Of a stretch of 64,000 bases of DNA, positions 8,797 through 16,627 are shown piece by piece; the stretch's first letter is position 1; every line of letters begins with the position of its first letter. Below the pieces are notes generated by a model that was not told the origin of the DNA, did not search any database, and worked only from the letters and a program-made list of their open reading frames with translations. A program made the translations under genes and the position numbers. This DNA is from Bacteroidales bacterium (GTDB lineage: Bacteria; Bacteroidota; Bacteroidia; Bacteroidales; F082): contig JAFTUF010000007.1 of assembly GCA_017466405.1 (NCBI GenBank), positions 1 through 64,000 of the forward strand. The letters are read 5' to 3'.

Positions 8797-9380
8797 TGAT
8801 GTTAGAAAACTTAAAGAAATTTAATATAATCCTCGCTTCAAAATCGCCGAGGCGACAGGATCTTTTGAAAGGAATTGGTATTGATTTTCAAATATTAACT
8901 AAAGATGTTGATGAGTCATATCCAGAGAGGATGTCGGTTTTTGAAGTGGCTCCATATCTTAGCGTTAAGAAAGCTAAGGCTTTTGAAGAAAATGAACTTC
9001 CTGATAATTATATGGTTATCACCGCTGATACCATAGTCGTGGTTGATGATAAAATATTAGGCAAACCGAAAGATGCCGATGATGCTCGCAGAATGTTGCG
9101 TTTGATGTCAGGTAAAAAACATTCTGTTATCACTGGCGTTACAATCTTGACTAAAGAAAAATCCAAAACGTTTTCTGTTACATCTAAAGTGTCGTTTGAT
9201 GTTCTAGATGAAGAAGAGATAAATTACTATATAAATAATTATAAACCAATGGATAAAGCAGGTGCATACGGCGTTCAGGAATGGATTGGGTATATTGGCG
9301 TTAATTATGTTGAAGGTTCATACTTTAATGTGATGGGATTGCCGACGCAGAAGTTGTATCAAATGTTAAAATGTTTTTAG
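8793..9380 (+). CDS. maf: Maf family nucleotide pyrophosphatase
   Basis: 195-aa Maf protein. The N-terminal signature LASKSPRRQDLLK and the active-site stretch VITADTIVVVDDKILGKPKD are intact, as are SGKKHSVITGV and DKAGAYGVQ. Maf proteins hydrolyse dTTP/UTP or modified pyrimidine nucleotides to monophosphates and are linked to septum control or nucleotide-pool cleaning. The start overlaps the ubiA stop (ATGA); ATG 8796 or 8799 would give nearly the same protein. Next gene starts directly after the stop. Confidence 0.93.
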   Translation: MMMLENLKKFNIILASKSPRRQDLLKGIGIDFQILTKDVDESYPERMSVFEVAPYLSVKKAKAFEENELPDNYMVITADTIVVVDDKILGKPKDADDARRMLRLMSGKKHSVITGVTILTKEKSKTFSVTSKVSFDVLDEEEINYYINNYKPMDKAGAYGVQEWIGYIGVNYVEGSYFNVMGLPTQKLYQMLKCF

Positions 9381-9653
9381 ATGAAAATGTTAAAAAAAGA
9401 TAGTTTTTTCATAGGCGTAATCTTGACAATAGTCGTCTTTTTTGTGTTGTATAGCGTGATAAGTTTTTTTACAGATTATCCATATTTTTCACAAGAACGC
9501 GACTCTTTGTGGGTTTATATGATTTCTCTTATACCAAGTCTGATATTGTCGCGTTTTATGTTGGTGAAAAATAAAATGGAATCGACGGGAAAAGGAATGA
9601 TGTTTACTACGTTGATTGCCATAGTTTTAGTAATGTTTGTTGTGTTAAAATGA
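9381..9653 (+). CDS. Small three-segment membrane protein, unknown function
   Basis: 90-aa hydrophobic protein with three likely membrane segments (about residues 8-30, 46-60 and 72-89) and a short charged N-terminus MKMLKKDS. I do not recognise a family. It starts on the base after the maf stop and ends in an ATGA overlap with lpxB, so it is surely translated as part of this operon. Position suggests an envelope role, but nothing in the sequence says which. Confidence 0.75.
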   Translation: MKMLKKDSFFIGVILTIVVFFVLYSVISFFTDYPYFSQERDSLWVYMISLIPSLILSRFMLVKNKMESTGKGMMFTTLIAIVLVMFVVLK

Positions 9654-10771
9654 AATATTATATAATAGCGGGTGAGCCTTCTGGTGATTTACATGGCTCG
9701 AATTTAATTGCATCAATAAAACAAAAAGATCCTCGTGCAAAGATCCGTGCGTGGGGCGGTGACCTTATGAAGCAACAAGGTGTGACTTTGGTGAAACATT
9801 ATAGAGACCTTGCTTTTATGGGTTTCGTAGAAGTGTTAAAGCATCTTGGGAAAATCTTAAATAATCTTAAGTTTTGCAAAAAAGACATCTTGAAATTTGC
9901 TCCAGATGCGATAATTCTTATTGATTATCCGGGCTTTAATATAAAGGTCGCGAAGTTTGCTCATGAACATAATATAAAGGTTTATTATTATATCTCTCCA
10001 CAGGTTTGGGCATGGAAAAAACAACGTGTTCATACTCTTAAGCGAGTCGTTGACAAGATGTTGGTTATCTTGCCCTTCGAAAAAGATTTTTATAATAATT
10101 ATAATGTTGATGTACATTTTGTTGGGCATCCAATCCTTGATGAATTGTCGAAGTTAAAACCTGTTAACAAAAATATCTTCTCTAAACAGAATAATCTTAA
10201 TCCTAAAAAGGAAATTATCGCTCTTTTGCCTGGGAGTAGAAAGCAAGAAGTGTCGCGTATGCTAGAAGTGATGCTTAAAGTTGTTAAGATGTTTCCTGAA
10301 TATCAGTTTGTTATTGGAGGAGCACCTTCTTTGTCGGAGGATTTCTATAGAAGTATAATAGGAGAGGAGAATGTTGATATTGTTTTTAATAAAACACATC
10401 AATTGATGCAGGTGTCGAGCGCTGCTGTGGTTACTTCGGGAACCGCTACATTAGAAGCTGCATTGCTGTATGTGCCTGAGGTTATTTGCTATAAGGGAAA
10501 TCAGATTTCATATCTCATAGCTAAGAATCTTATTAAAGTTAAGTTTATTTGTCTTGTAAATCTTATTATGAACAAACCTGTGGTTAAAGAGCTGATACAG
10601 CATGATTTAACTCCTGAAAATATCGCTGAAGAACTGAAGCAGATTCTGACTAATCCTAAGAAACAAAGAGCTCTTCTTGAAGATTATGAAGAACTTAGGT
10701 CTGTTTTGGGAAATGCCGGCGCCTCAAATAATGCTGCGTCAATTATAGTTTCAGATCTTAAAAATAAATGA
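9650..10771 (+). CDS. lpxB: Lipid-A-disaccharide synthase
   Basis: 373-aa GT19 glycosyltransferase that joins UDP-2,3-diacylglucosamine and lipid X to form the lipid A disaccharide at the inner face of the cytoplasmic membrane. Typical LpxB motifs are the N-terminal IIAGEPSGDLHGSNL, then FIDYPGFN-like IDYPGFNIKVAK, YYISPQVWAWK, FVGHPI, LLPGSRKQEV and SGTATLEAAL. Length is normal. It overlaps the upstream small gene by 4 bp. This confirms an outer membrane with lipid A. Confidence 0.95.
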   Translation: MKYYIIAGEPSGDLHGSNLIASIKQKDPRAKIRAWGGDLMKQQGVTLVKHYRDLAFMGFVEVLKHLGKILNNLKFCKKDILKFAPDAIILIDYPGFNIKVAKFAHEHNIKVYYYISPQVWAWKKQRVHTLKRVVDKMLVILPFEKDFYNNYNVDVHFVGHPILDELSKLKPVNKNIFSKQNNLNPKKEIIALLPGSRKQEVSRMLEVMLKVVKMFPEYQFVIGGAPSLSEDFYRSIIGEENVDIVFNKTHQLMQVSSAAVVTSGTATLEAALLYVPEVICYKGNQISYLIAKNLIKVKFICLVNLIMNKPVVKELIQHDLTPENIAEELKQILTNPKKQRALLEDYEELRSVLGNAGASNNAASIIVSDLKNK

Positions 10772-10859
10772 TAAATCTTAATAAATTTTAACATAAAATA
10801 TTGAAAATCATTTGATTGTGTATTAAAAATTTTATTATCTTGCAGCCGTGTTTTAAGAT

Positions 10860-12992
10860 ATGTGCTGTATGGAAATTTCGTGGTTTAAATATCCGTTTAT
10901 CAGAATATTGATACCTTTTGTCGCTGGCGTCTTTATTGGATTTTCCACAGATAATCTCTCTTTTTCAAAAAATACCATCCTTCTTTTGTTAATAATTCTT
11001 ACGTTTTTATTAACAATTTTGATTGCTGCTTCTCAACTGATAAAGAACTATCGTTATAGATGGGTTTTCTTTATGTTATTTAATGTGTTCTTTTTTACGC
11101 TGTCATTTACATTAGTTGTAATTCGTGACTATAAGTTGAGTTACAATGCGTTGGATAATGTAAATGCTGATCCTGAATATTATGTGGCGCGTCTTTTTGA
11201 ATGTCCGACAATCAAAGATAAGTCTGTGAAAGTCAATTTAGAACTCTTAGGAGTTGCCGATTCTGTTAATTATTTGATTGAGAAAAATACAAAAGTTATT
11301 TCTTATTTTGAGAAAAATGAAAGTTCGCTTTCATTGAAATATGGCGACTGTATTGTTTTTTTTACAAATCCTAAAGAGATTGAAAAACCTCCGAATCCAG
11401 AGCAATTTGACTATAAAGATTATATGTATAAAAAAGGTGTGAACTATCAGGTTTATCTGAAATCTGATGATTGGTTTAATCTTGAATATAATAAGTCGAA
11501 TGTAATATTCGAGTTCTCTTACAAGATTAGAGATTACCTTCTTGAGACTATGCAGCGACTTGGTGTTCAAGGTGAAGAATATGCTGTTGCATCGGCTATA
11601 TTGCTAGGTTATGACGATAGTCTTCCTTTGGATCTGCGGCAGAAATATGTTGCTGCAGGGGCAATGCATATCTTATGCGTGTCGGGACTTCATGTGGGAG
11701 TGGTGTTTATGGTATTCTCTTATATTCTTGTATTTCTGAATGATAGAAAGAGAATTCAAAGTGTGATAAAGCAATTATTGCTTCTTTTGCTTGTGTGGTT
11801 TTATGCTTTGCTCGCAGGACTTGCGCCTTCAATATTGCGTTCAACGATTATGATTTCTTTTGTGATAATAGGAAATATAATCAATAGAAAGGGTGTGTTG
11901 CTTAATTCGCTCGCTGCATCAGCTTTTATATTGTTGTGTTTTAATCCTTCAAATTTGTTCGATGTTGGATTCCTTCTTTCGTATGTCGCTGTGATTGGGA
12001 TTGTTGTGCTTCAAAAACCTATTTCAAGAATGTTTTATTCTAAATATAAAATTGTCAATAAGATATGGGAAATTACTTCTGTGACAATTGCTGCTCAGAT
12101 TGCAACGACACCTTTTAGCATATATTATTTCCATCAGTTTCCAATCTATTTTTGGCTGAGCAATCTCTTTATGACGCCAATTTCTTCCATAGTGATTATC
12201 GGTGGAATGATAATGCTGTTAGTGTCCTTTGTACCTTATTTAAATATATTTGTGGCTTGGTTTGTCTCAAAGATGATTTTTGTGATGAATTACGGAGTGT
12301 CGTGGATTGAGACGCTGCCTTACTCTATAATAAAAGGTATCTATATTGATTCGGTTCAATTCGTGATACTTTTAATAACATTGCTCTTGATATTATTGAT
12401 GGTTGAATTGAAACGTAAAAGAAACATAATTCCTATAATGATTATGACGTTTTTGTTTTTGTTGATAAATGTTAAAAATAGTATGAATAATAATAAGCAG
12501 AGAGGGATAATGATTTATTCGTTAAATAATATGACGGCTGTTGATTTTATCAATGGAAGGGAACATTTGCTTCTGGTGGATTCTGCCTTTTTGGAAAACA
12601 AATCTGCTTTTTCATATAACATTGAGAATTTTTTGATAAAAAATGGACTTTTTTATAATGGAAAAACAAGGCTTATTCAAGACGATTTTGATGAGGTTTT
12701 TGTGAAAAAACGAAAAAGTGTCGTAACTTTTGATGAAAAACTGCTTGCTTTGTGCGAAAATGATGATTTTTTTGAAGATAGTCTCAGTTATAGAATACCG
12801 GTAGATTATATGTTGGTTTATGGTAAGAATAATAAAAAACTATCGCAGCTTTTGAAGGTGTATGATATTGGTAATCTGATAATTGACTCGAGTGTTCCTT
12901 ATTATATTTCGTTGAAAATAACAGAAGAAGCGAATGTTTTAGGTATAAAATGTCATTCTTTAAGAGAAAATGGTGCAATTTTTATTAAATAA
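10860..12992 (+). CDS. comEC: ComEC/Rec2-type DNA uptake channel
   Basis: 710-aa membrane protein. It has N-terminal membrane segments and a DUF4131-like region (residues 10-200). The Competence domain (about 230-510) contains AVASAILLGYDDSLP, AAGAMHILCVSGLHVG and LAPSILRSTIM. The C-terminal part (about 540-710) sits where many ComEC proteins carry a metallo-beta-lactamase domain, but no HxHxDH motif is visible, so this domain is absent or degenerate. ComEC passes single-stranded DNA through the inner membrane in natural transformation. Start could be ATG 10860 or 10869. It follows lpxB after 88 bp and may have its own promoter near 10836 (TATCTTGC, imperfect). Confidence 0.92.
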   Translation: MCCMEISWFKYPFIRILIPFVAGVFIGFSTDNLSFSKNTILLLLIILTFLLTILIAASQLIKNYRYRWVFFMLFNVFFFTLSFTLVVIRDYKLSYNALDNVNADPEYYVARLFECPTIKDKSVKVNLELLGVADSVNYLIEKNTKVISYFEKNESSLSLKYGDCIVFFTNPKEIEKPPNPEQFDYKDYMYKKGVNYQVYLKSDDWFNLEYNKSNVIFEFSYKIRDYLLETMQRLGVQGEEYAVASAILLGYDDSLPLDLRQKYVAAGAMHILCVSGLHVGVVFMVFSYILVFLNDRKRIQSVIKQLLLLLLVWFYALLAGLAPSILRSTIMISFVIIGNIINRKGVLLNSLAASAFILLCFNPSNLFDVGFLLSYVAVIGIVVLQKPISRMFYSKYKIVNKIWEITSVTIAAQIATTPFSIYYFHQFPIYFWLSNLFMTPISSIVIIGGMIMLLVSFVPYLNIFVAWFVSKMIFVMNYGVSWIETLPYSIIKGIYIDSVQFVILLITLLLILLMVELKRKRNIIPIMIMTFLFLLINVKNSMNNNKQRGIMIYSLNNMTAVDFINGREHLLLVDSAFLENKSAFSYNIENFLIKNGLFYNGKTRLIQDDFDEVFVKKRKSVVTFDEKLLALCENDDFFEDSLSYRIPVDYMLVYGKNNKKLSQLLKVYDIGNLIIDSSVPYYISLKITEEANVLGIKCHSLRENGAIFIK

Positions 12993-13071
12993 TTTTTTTA
13001 AAAATAAAATATTGATTATCAACTAAATGAAAAATATTTTTAAAAAAAGTGAATTTTTTTTAAAAAAAAGC

Positions 13072-13101
13072 TTGCAGGTTTGAAAAAAGGTCGTATCTTT
13101 G
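13072..13101 (+). promoter_or_regulatory. Promoter of tRNA-Asp
   Basis: TTG at 13072-13074 and TATCTTTG at 13094-13101 are exactly 19 bp apart, a perfect Bacteroidota promoter, 30 bp before the tRNA. Confidence 0.85.
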
Positions 13102-13130
13102 CACCCGTAATCAAGAACAAAACAAGCGCT

Positions 13131-13205
13131 GGTGCTGTAGTTCAGTTTGGTTAGAATGCCTGCCTGTCACGCAGGAGGTCGCGAGTTCGAGTCTCGTCAG
13201 CACCG
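13131..13205 (+). tRNA. tRNA-Asp (GTC)
   Basis: The acceptor stem GGTGCTG (13131-13137) pairs with CAGCACC (13198-13204). The anticodon stem CCTGC/GCAGG encloses the loop CTGTCAC with anticodon GTC at 13166-13168. The T arm contains the standard GTTCGAGTC. The 3' CCA is not encoded. A perfect promoter lies before it and a strong terminator after it, so it is a single-gene transcript. Confidence 0.97.
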
Positions 13206-13206
13206 C

Positions 13207-13239
13207 AAAAGCCTCTCAAAATCTGAGAGGCTTTTTTTT
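13207..13239 (+). terminator. Rho-independent terminator of tRNA-Asp
   Basis: GCCTCTCA (13211-13218) pairs with TGAGAGGC (13224-13231) over a 5-nt loop, followed by eight T residues; the stem is preceded by AAAA. Confidence 0.93.
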
Positions 13240-13240
13240 G

Positions 13241-13738
13241 TCCGCGAATCGGCGCGAATCTGACGCTAAATGGTTCCTGTTTTACTCTAAAAAAGATTAG
13301 CGTAATATTAGCGACGATTAGTGGTCAGTATTTTGTCCACGAATCGGTGCGAATCTGATGCTAAATGGTTCCTGTTTTACTCTAAAAAAGATTAGCGTAA
13401 TATTAGCGATGATTAGTGGTCAGTATTTTGTCCACGAATCGGCGCGAATCTGACGCTAAATGGTATCCTATTTTACTCTAAAAAAGATTAGCGTAATATT
13501 AGCGATGATTAGTGGTCAGGGTTTTATCCGCGAATTGGCGCGAATCTGACGCTAAATGGTATCCTGTTTTACTCTAAAAAAGATTAGCGTAATATTAGCG
13601 ATGATTAGTGGTCAGGGTCTTGTTCGCCAATCGGCGCGAATCTGACGCTAAATGGTATCCTATTTTACTCTAAAAAAGATTAGCGTAATATTAGCGACGA
13701 TTAGCGGTCAGTATTTTGTCCACGAATTGGCGCGAATT
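13241..13738. repeat. Five 95-96 bp tandem repeats plus a partial sixth
   Basis: Copies start at 13241, 13336, 13431, 13527 and 13623; a sixth, about 20 bp, starts at 13719. Each unit contains TCCRCGAAT, CGCGAATCTGACGCTAAATGG, a conserved ACTCTAAAAAAGATTAGCG, and AATATTAGCGAYGATTAG. Copies differ at scattered bases. There are no variable spacers between units and no open frame runs through them. This 540-bp gap between the tRNA terminator and the next gene holds nothing else. The words CACGAATC, CGCGAATC and GATTAGTG recur in the in-frame block of the methyltransferase gene at 31062-31343. Confidence 0.92.
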
Positions 13739-13746
13739 ATGATTCG

Positions 13747-15072
13747 TTAAAATTTCCTGAAAAGGTTTGCTAAGGTGTTTTTTAATGAAATCATAAAGTT
13801 GGTGTTCTTGCAGTGGTCTTTTGGTGTCCTGTATTTTATCACATCAGAACATTCTGCTTTAAGATCTAATTTCGCTGCCTCTTCAAGAAAGGCGTCAACA
13901 TATTTTCTGTCTTCAAAGTTCTGCAAGAAATCGACGGTGAATGTTTCTCCAACCGACATCATTTGTAAGCTTATTCCTTTTGTGCCACTGCTGTAAACGT
14001 GAATTGAATCGATGTATTTTTCGGCGTCGCCCATATTCGCTTTACCAGTGTAACTGCAAATAAATGAGTTTATTGGTCTTGATGTGAAATTACTTACAGT
14101 CTCGACTTTCTTTTCGTAACTTCCGAGAGAATCGAGCATATCGGACATATATTTCATCGTGTAGGCGCTACATCTCGCAGAATTAGTTTCTTTCTGCTTG
14201 GAAATCAGTTCTCTGAAATTACTTCCTATATCTTTCAGTTCTAGATTATCTTCTTTGTTGCTGTAAGGTAAATAGATGGATGTTACGCAGTTGCGGAATG
14301 TATTGGGTAACCCAATAGCATCTCTCCAGTCGCTGCTCATGCTACAAAGTATCGGCTCTTTTGCGAAAGGATTATTATTCTTAACGCCTTTTTGCATCAG
14401 AATCGTCATTAAAATAGCTGGCGTGCAATTGTTCTCCTTACAAACTCTCATAACTTCGTTAACGTCAAAAGTTAGCTCGTATCTCCAGCTGTCGCCGCCT
14501 GCGTTTTCGCCGTTTTGTACTTCTGGAATGGCAAATGCGGTTCTGTCAGCTTGATATGCTTTTGCTTTGTCGAAGTTGAAGTTTCCTTCGTTGACAGGGT
14601 CTGATAGCTCGTTTCTCTTAAATCCTTCTCCAACAAGTCTCACATCTGGAATTAAGACGTTGTTGTGCTTGTATCTGAAATTAAGGTAATAGTAAAGTAA
14701 TGTCTTGATAAACTGCATTATACCTCTGCCATCACACATGGCGTGATGAAAGGAAATGAAGATTCTGTTTTTGTAGAACGTAATGTCTAGAAGATTGTTG
14801 GCGGTAGTGCTTCCGCCGAGTGGACGTAATTTTCTGATTCTAGCTGGCGCTGGAGAGACGACATTTTCACAAAGATAAACGCTTCCTTCGATTGTTTTGA
14901 ATCTGCTCTTGAAATAAGGATAGCGTTTGTAAGCCAATTTCGCGGCTTTTGTGATACAGAACTGATTGACGTTATTTTTCATACGAATTTCAAACACTTG
15001 ACTTTCTGTGCCTTCTTCTCTATATAAAAAAGTTTCGCCAGCTCTGATTTTAAGTTTGAATTTATTCTTCAT
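13747..15072 (-). CDS. Condensation/CoA-acyltransferase-like protein with HHxxxDG motif
   Basis: 441-aa soluble protein. Residues around 105-125 contain ISFHHAMCDGRGIMQF, the HHxxxDG catalytic signature shared by condensation domains, alcohol acetyltransferases, chloramphenicol acetyltransferase and WS/DGAT enzymes. The remainder fits the two-lobed fold of that superfamily (SMSSDWRDAIGLPNTFRNC in the second lobe). No carrier-protein or adenylation domain is adjacent, so a stand-alone acyltransferase is more likely than peptide synthesis. Acceptor and donor are unknown. A -7 box lies 25 bp upstream of the start. The gene ends just inside the tandem-repeat field. Confidence 0.72.
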   Translation of the reverse strand: MKNKFKLKIRAGETFLYREEGTESQVFEIRMKNNVNQFCITKAAKLAYKRYPYFKSRFKTIEGSVYLCENVVSPAPARIRKLRPLGGSTTANNLLDITFYKNRIFISFHHAMCDGRGIMQFIKTLLYYYLNFRYKHNNVLIPDVRLVGEGFKRNELSDPVNEGNFNFDKAKAYQADRTAFAIPEVQNGENAGGDSWRYELTFDVNEVMRVCKENNCTPAILMTILMQKGVKNNNPFAKEPILCSMSSDWRDAIGLPNTFRNCVTSIYLPYSNKEDNLELKDIGSNFRELISKQKETNSARCSAYTMKYMSDMLDSLGSYEKKVETVSNFTSRPINSFICSYTGKANMGDAEKYIDSIHVYSSGTKGISLQMMSVGETFTVDFLQNFEDRKYVDAFLEEAAKLDLKAECSDVIKYRTPKDHCKNTNFMISLKNTLANLFRKF

Positions 15073-15097
15073 ATAGTCACAATTATTTTGTCATACG

Positions 15098-15105
15098 CAA
15101 AAATA
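15098..15105 (-). promoter_or_regulatory. -7 element for the acyltransferase-like gene
   Basis: Minus strand TATTTTTG, exact TAnnTTTG, 25 bp before the start at 15072. No clear -33 TTG at 19 bp. Confidence 0.5.
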
Positions 15106-15172
15106 TTGTTTGAATATAATCTCGGTTGGTATATACTTCTGTAGAATTGGTTGAAAGTTCTAACAAACACTT

Positions 15173-15229
15173 TTTATGTTTGGGTTTGTTACAAAAAAAT
15201 GCTAATTTATGTTTGGATTTGTTACAAAA
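15173..15229 (+). repeat. 24-bp direct repeat overlapping the M20 promoter
   Basis: TTTATGTTTGG-R-TTTGTTACAAAA occurs at 15173-15196 and 15206-15229 with one mismatch and a 33-bp period (about three helix turns). The second copy contains the -33 TTTG of the promoter below, so the pair may be an operator or a duplicated promoter. Confidence 0.7.
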
Positions 15230-15241
15230 GTCTTATTTTTG
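15213..15241 (+). promoter_or_regulatory. Promoter of the M20 amidohydrolase
   Basis: TTG at 15213-15215 and TATTTTTG at 15234-15241, spacer 18 bp. The predicted transcript start leaves a leader of only about 10 nt before ATG 15259, which rules out the longer open frame beginning at 15151. Confidence 0.65.
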
Positions 15242-15258
15242 TGAAAACATCTTTCAGT

Positions 15259-16452
15259 ATGATTGAGAAAATAAAAGCATTAACAGAAGAGATAAAAGAT
15301 GATATTGTCGCTTGGCGTCGTCAGATTCATAAGTCGCCGGAGTTGAGTTTTGAAGAATATGAGACTTCGCAAATGATTCGTAATCAGCTTGATTCTTGGG
15401 GAATAGAAAATATAATTGTCAATAATACTGGAGTTGTCGCTACTGTTAAAGGCAGAAATCCTGATTATAAAGTAGTTGCTCTTCGAGCCGATATCGACGC
15501 TCTTCCGATACAAGAGATTTCGACGGCTGAATATTGCTCGGAAAATGAGGGCGTGATGCATGCTTGCGGTCATGATGCTCATACCGCGATGTTACTTGGT
15601 GTGGCTTACGTACTTAATCAGTTGAAAGACAGTTTTGAAGGGACCATAAAACTTATTTTCCAACCCGGAGAGGAGAAACTGCCAGGCGGAGCCTCTCTCA
15701 TGATAGAAAAAGGTGTGTTGGAAAATGTTGATGCCATCATAGCGCAGCATGTCTATCCTGATCTCCCTTGTGGAGAGGTCGGTTTTTATGCCGGCGATTA
15801 TATGGCTTCCTGCGATGAGATAAACATCACCGTAAGAGGAAAAGGCGGTCATGCAGCGAAGATAAAAGAACGCAACAATACAACAGTCGCTGCTGCTAAG
15901 ATATTGTGCGCCATATCAGAACTGAGTTCTGAGTTTAACAAAGAAGAAAGAGACAATCCCATAATAATTGCTTTCGGAAGTTTTATTGCAGATGGTACTT
16001 ACAACGTGATTCCAAACGAAGTGACGCTTAAAGGAACGATGCGTACTTTCAACGAAGAGGAAAGAATGTTAATAAAAATTAAGATTAAGAATATCTGTTC
16101 TGAGGTAGATGATGAATTCGGAGTTGAGACTACGGCTTTTATTGAAGAGGGCTATCCTGTTTTGATAAATGATGTAAGTCTCACAGAATCATTGAAGGAC
16201 GGTGCTATAGAATATTTAGGAAACGACAACGTTAAACCTATTCCCCAACTGTTTACCGCAGAAGACTTCGCTTGGTATTCGCATAAAGTAAGGTCATGCA
16301 TGTATCGTATAGGAACTTCCAATATTGAAAAAGGCATTGATTCTAAACAGCATACGCCGACTTTTGACATTGACGAAGATGCAATGGAGACGGGAGTAGG
16401 GTTGATGGCGTATTTGGCAGTGAAAACTTTGTTAATTAGGAATTATGAGTGA
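15259..16452 (+). CDS. M20 family amidohydrolase (aminoacylase/hippurate hydrolase type)
   Basis: 397-aa zinc amidohydrolase of the M20D type. The metal site begins with HACGHD (H101, C103, H105), followed by QPGEEKLPGG, then AQHVYPDLPCGEVGF and the C-terminal FTAEDFAW. The dimerisation domain with GKGGHAAKI is intact. Such enzymes remove acyl groups from N-acyl amino acids or open related amide bonds in the cytoplasm. The start was chosen from the promoter position. The last codons (RNYE, stop TGA) read through a 7-bp word array (AATTAGGAATTATGAG), so the C-terminus has been remade by repeat DNA. Confidence 0.93.
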   Translation: MIEKIKALTEEIKDDIVAWRRQIHKSPELSFEEYETSQMIRNQLDSWGIENIIVNNTGVVATVKGRNPDYKVVALRADIDALPIQEISTAEYCSENEGVMHACGHDAHTAMLLGVAYVLNQLKDSFEGTIKLIFQPGEEKLPGGASLMIEKGVLENVDAIIAQHVYPDLPCGEVGFYAGDYMASCDEINITVRGKGGHAAKIKERNNTTVAAAKILCAISELSSEFNKEERDNPIIIAFGSFIADGTYNVIPNEVTLKGTMRTFNEEERMLIKIKIKNICSEVDDEFGVETTAFIEEGYPVLINDVSLTESLKDGAIEYLGNDNVKPIPQLFTAEDFAWYSHKVRSCMYRIGTSNIEKGIDSKQHTPTFDIDEDAMETGVGLMAYLAVKTLLIRNYE

Positions 16453-16550
16453 GGAATTAGGAATTATGGGGGATTGAAAACTGAAAATGGAAAATTGAAA
16501 ATTGAAAACGGAAAATTGACTTTAGACCTTTGAGCCTTTGAACCTTTACC
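16434..16550. repeat. Tandem 7-bp word arrays after the M20 gene
   Basis: First AATTAGGAATTATGAG-type words (also coding the end of the M20 protein), then a run of period 7 (AAAACTG, AAAATGG, AAAATTG twice, AAAACGG, AAAATTG), then CCTTTGA/GCCTTTGA/ACCTTT words. Positions 16492-16535 recur exactly at 20325-20368. Confidence 0.85.
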
Positions 16551-16571
16551 AAAAATAATTTTATAAAACGA

Positions 16572-16602
16572 TTGAACTGATATTCTTTAATTCTTACCTT
16601 TG
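16572..16602 (+). promoter_or_regulatory. Promoter of the PEGA-repeat gene
   Basis: TTG 16572-16574, TACCTTTG 16595-16602, spacer 20 bp; 26 bp before the start. Confidence 0.55.
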
Positions 16603-16627
16603 TGCATTGCAAATTTTACTTGATACT

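Noticed and set aside
13241-13738. Possible CRISPR array after the tRNA
   Set aside because: The units are contiguous 95-96 bp tandem repeats with no unique spacers, and there are no cas genes in the window.
15151-15258. 36-residue N-terminal extension of the M20 amidohydrolase
   Set aside because: It translates the promoter and its 24-bp direct repeats; the family N-terminus starts at 15259.
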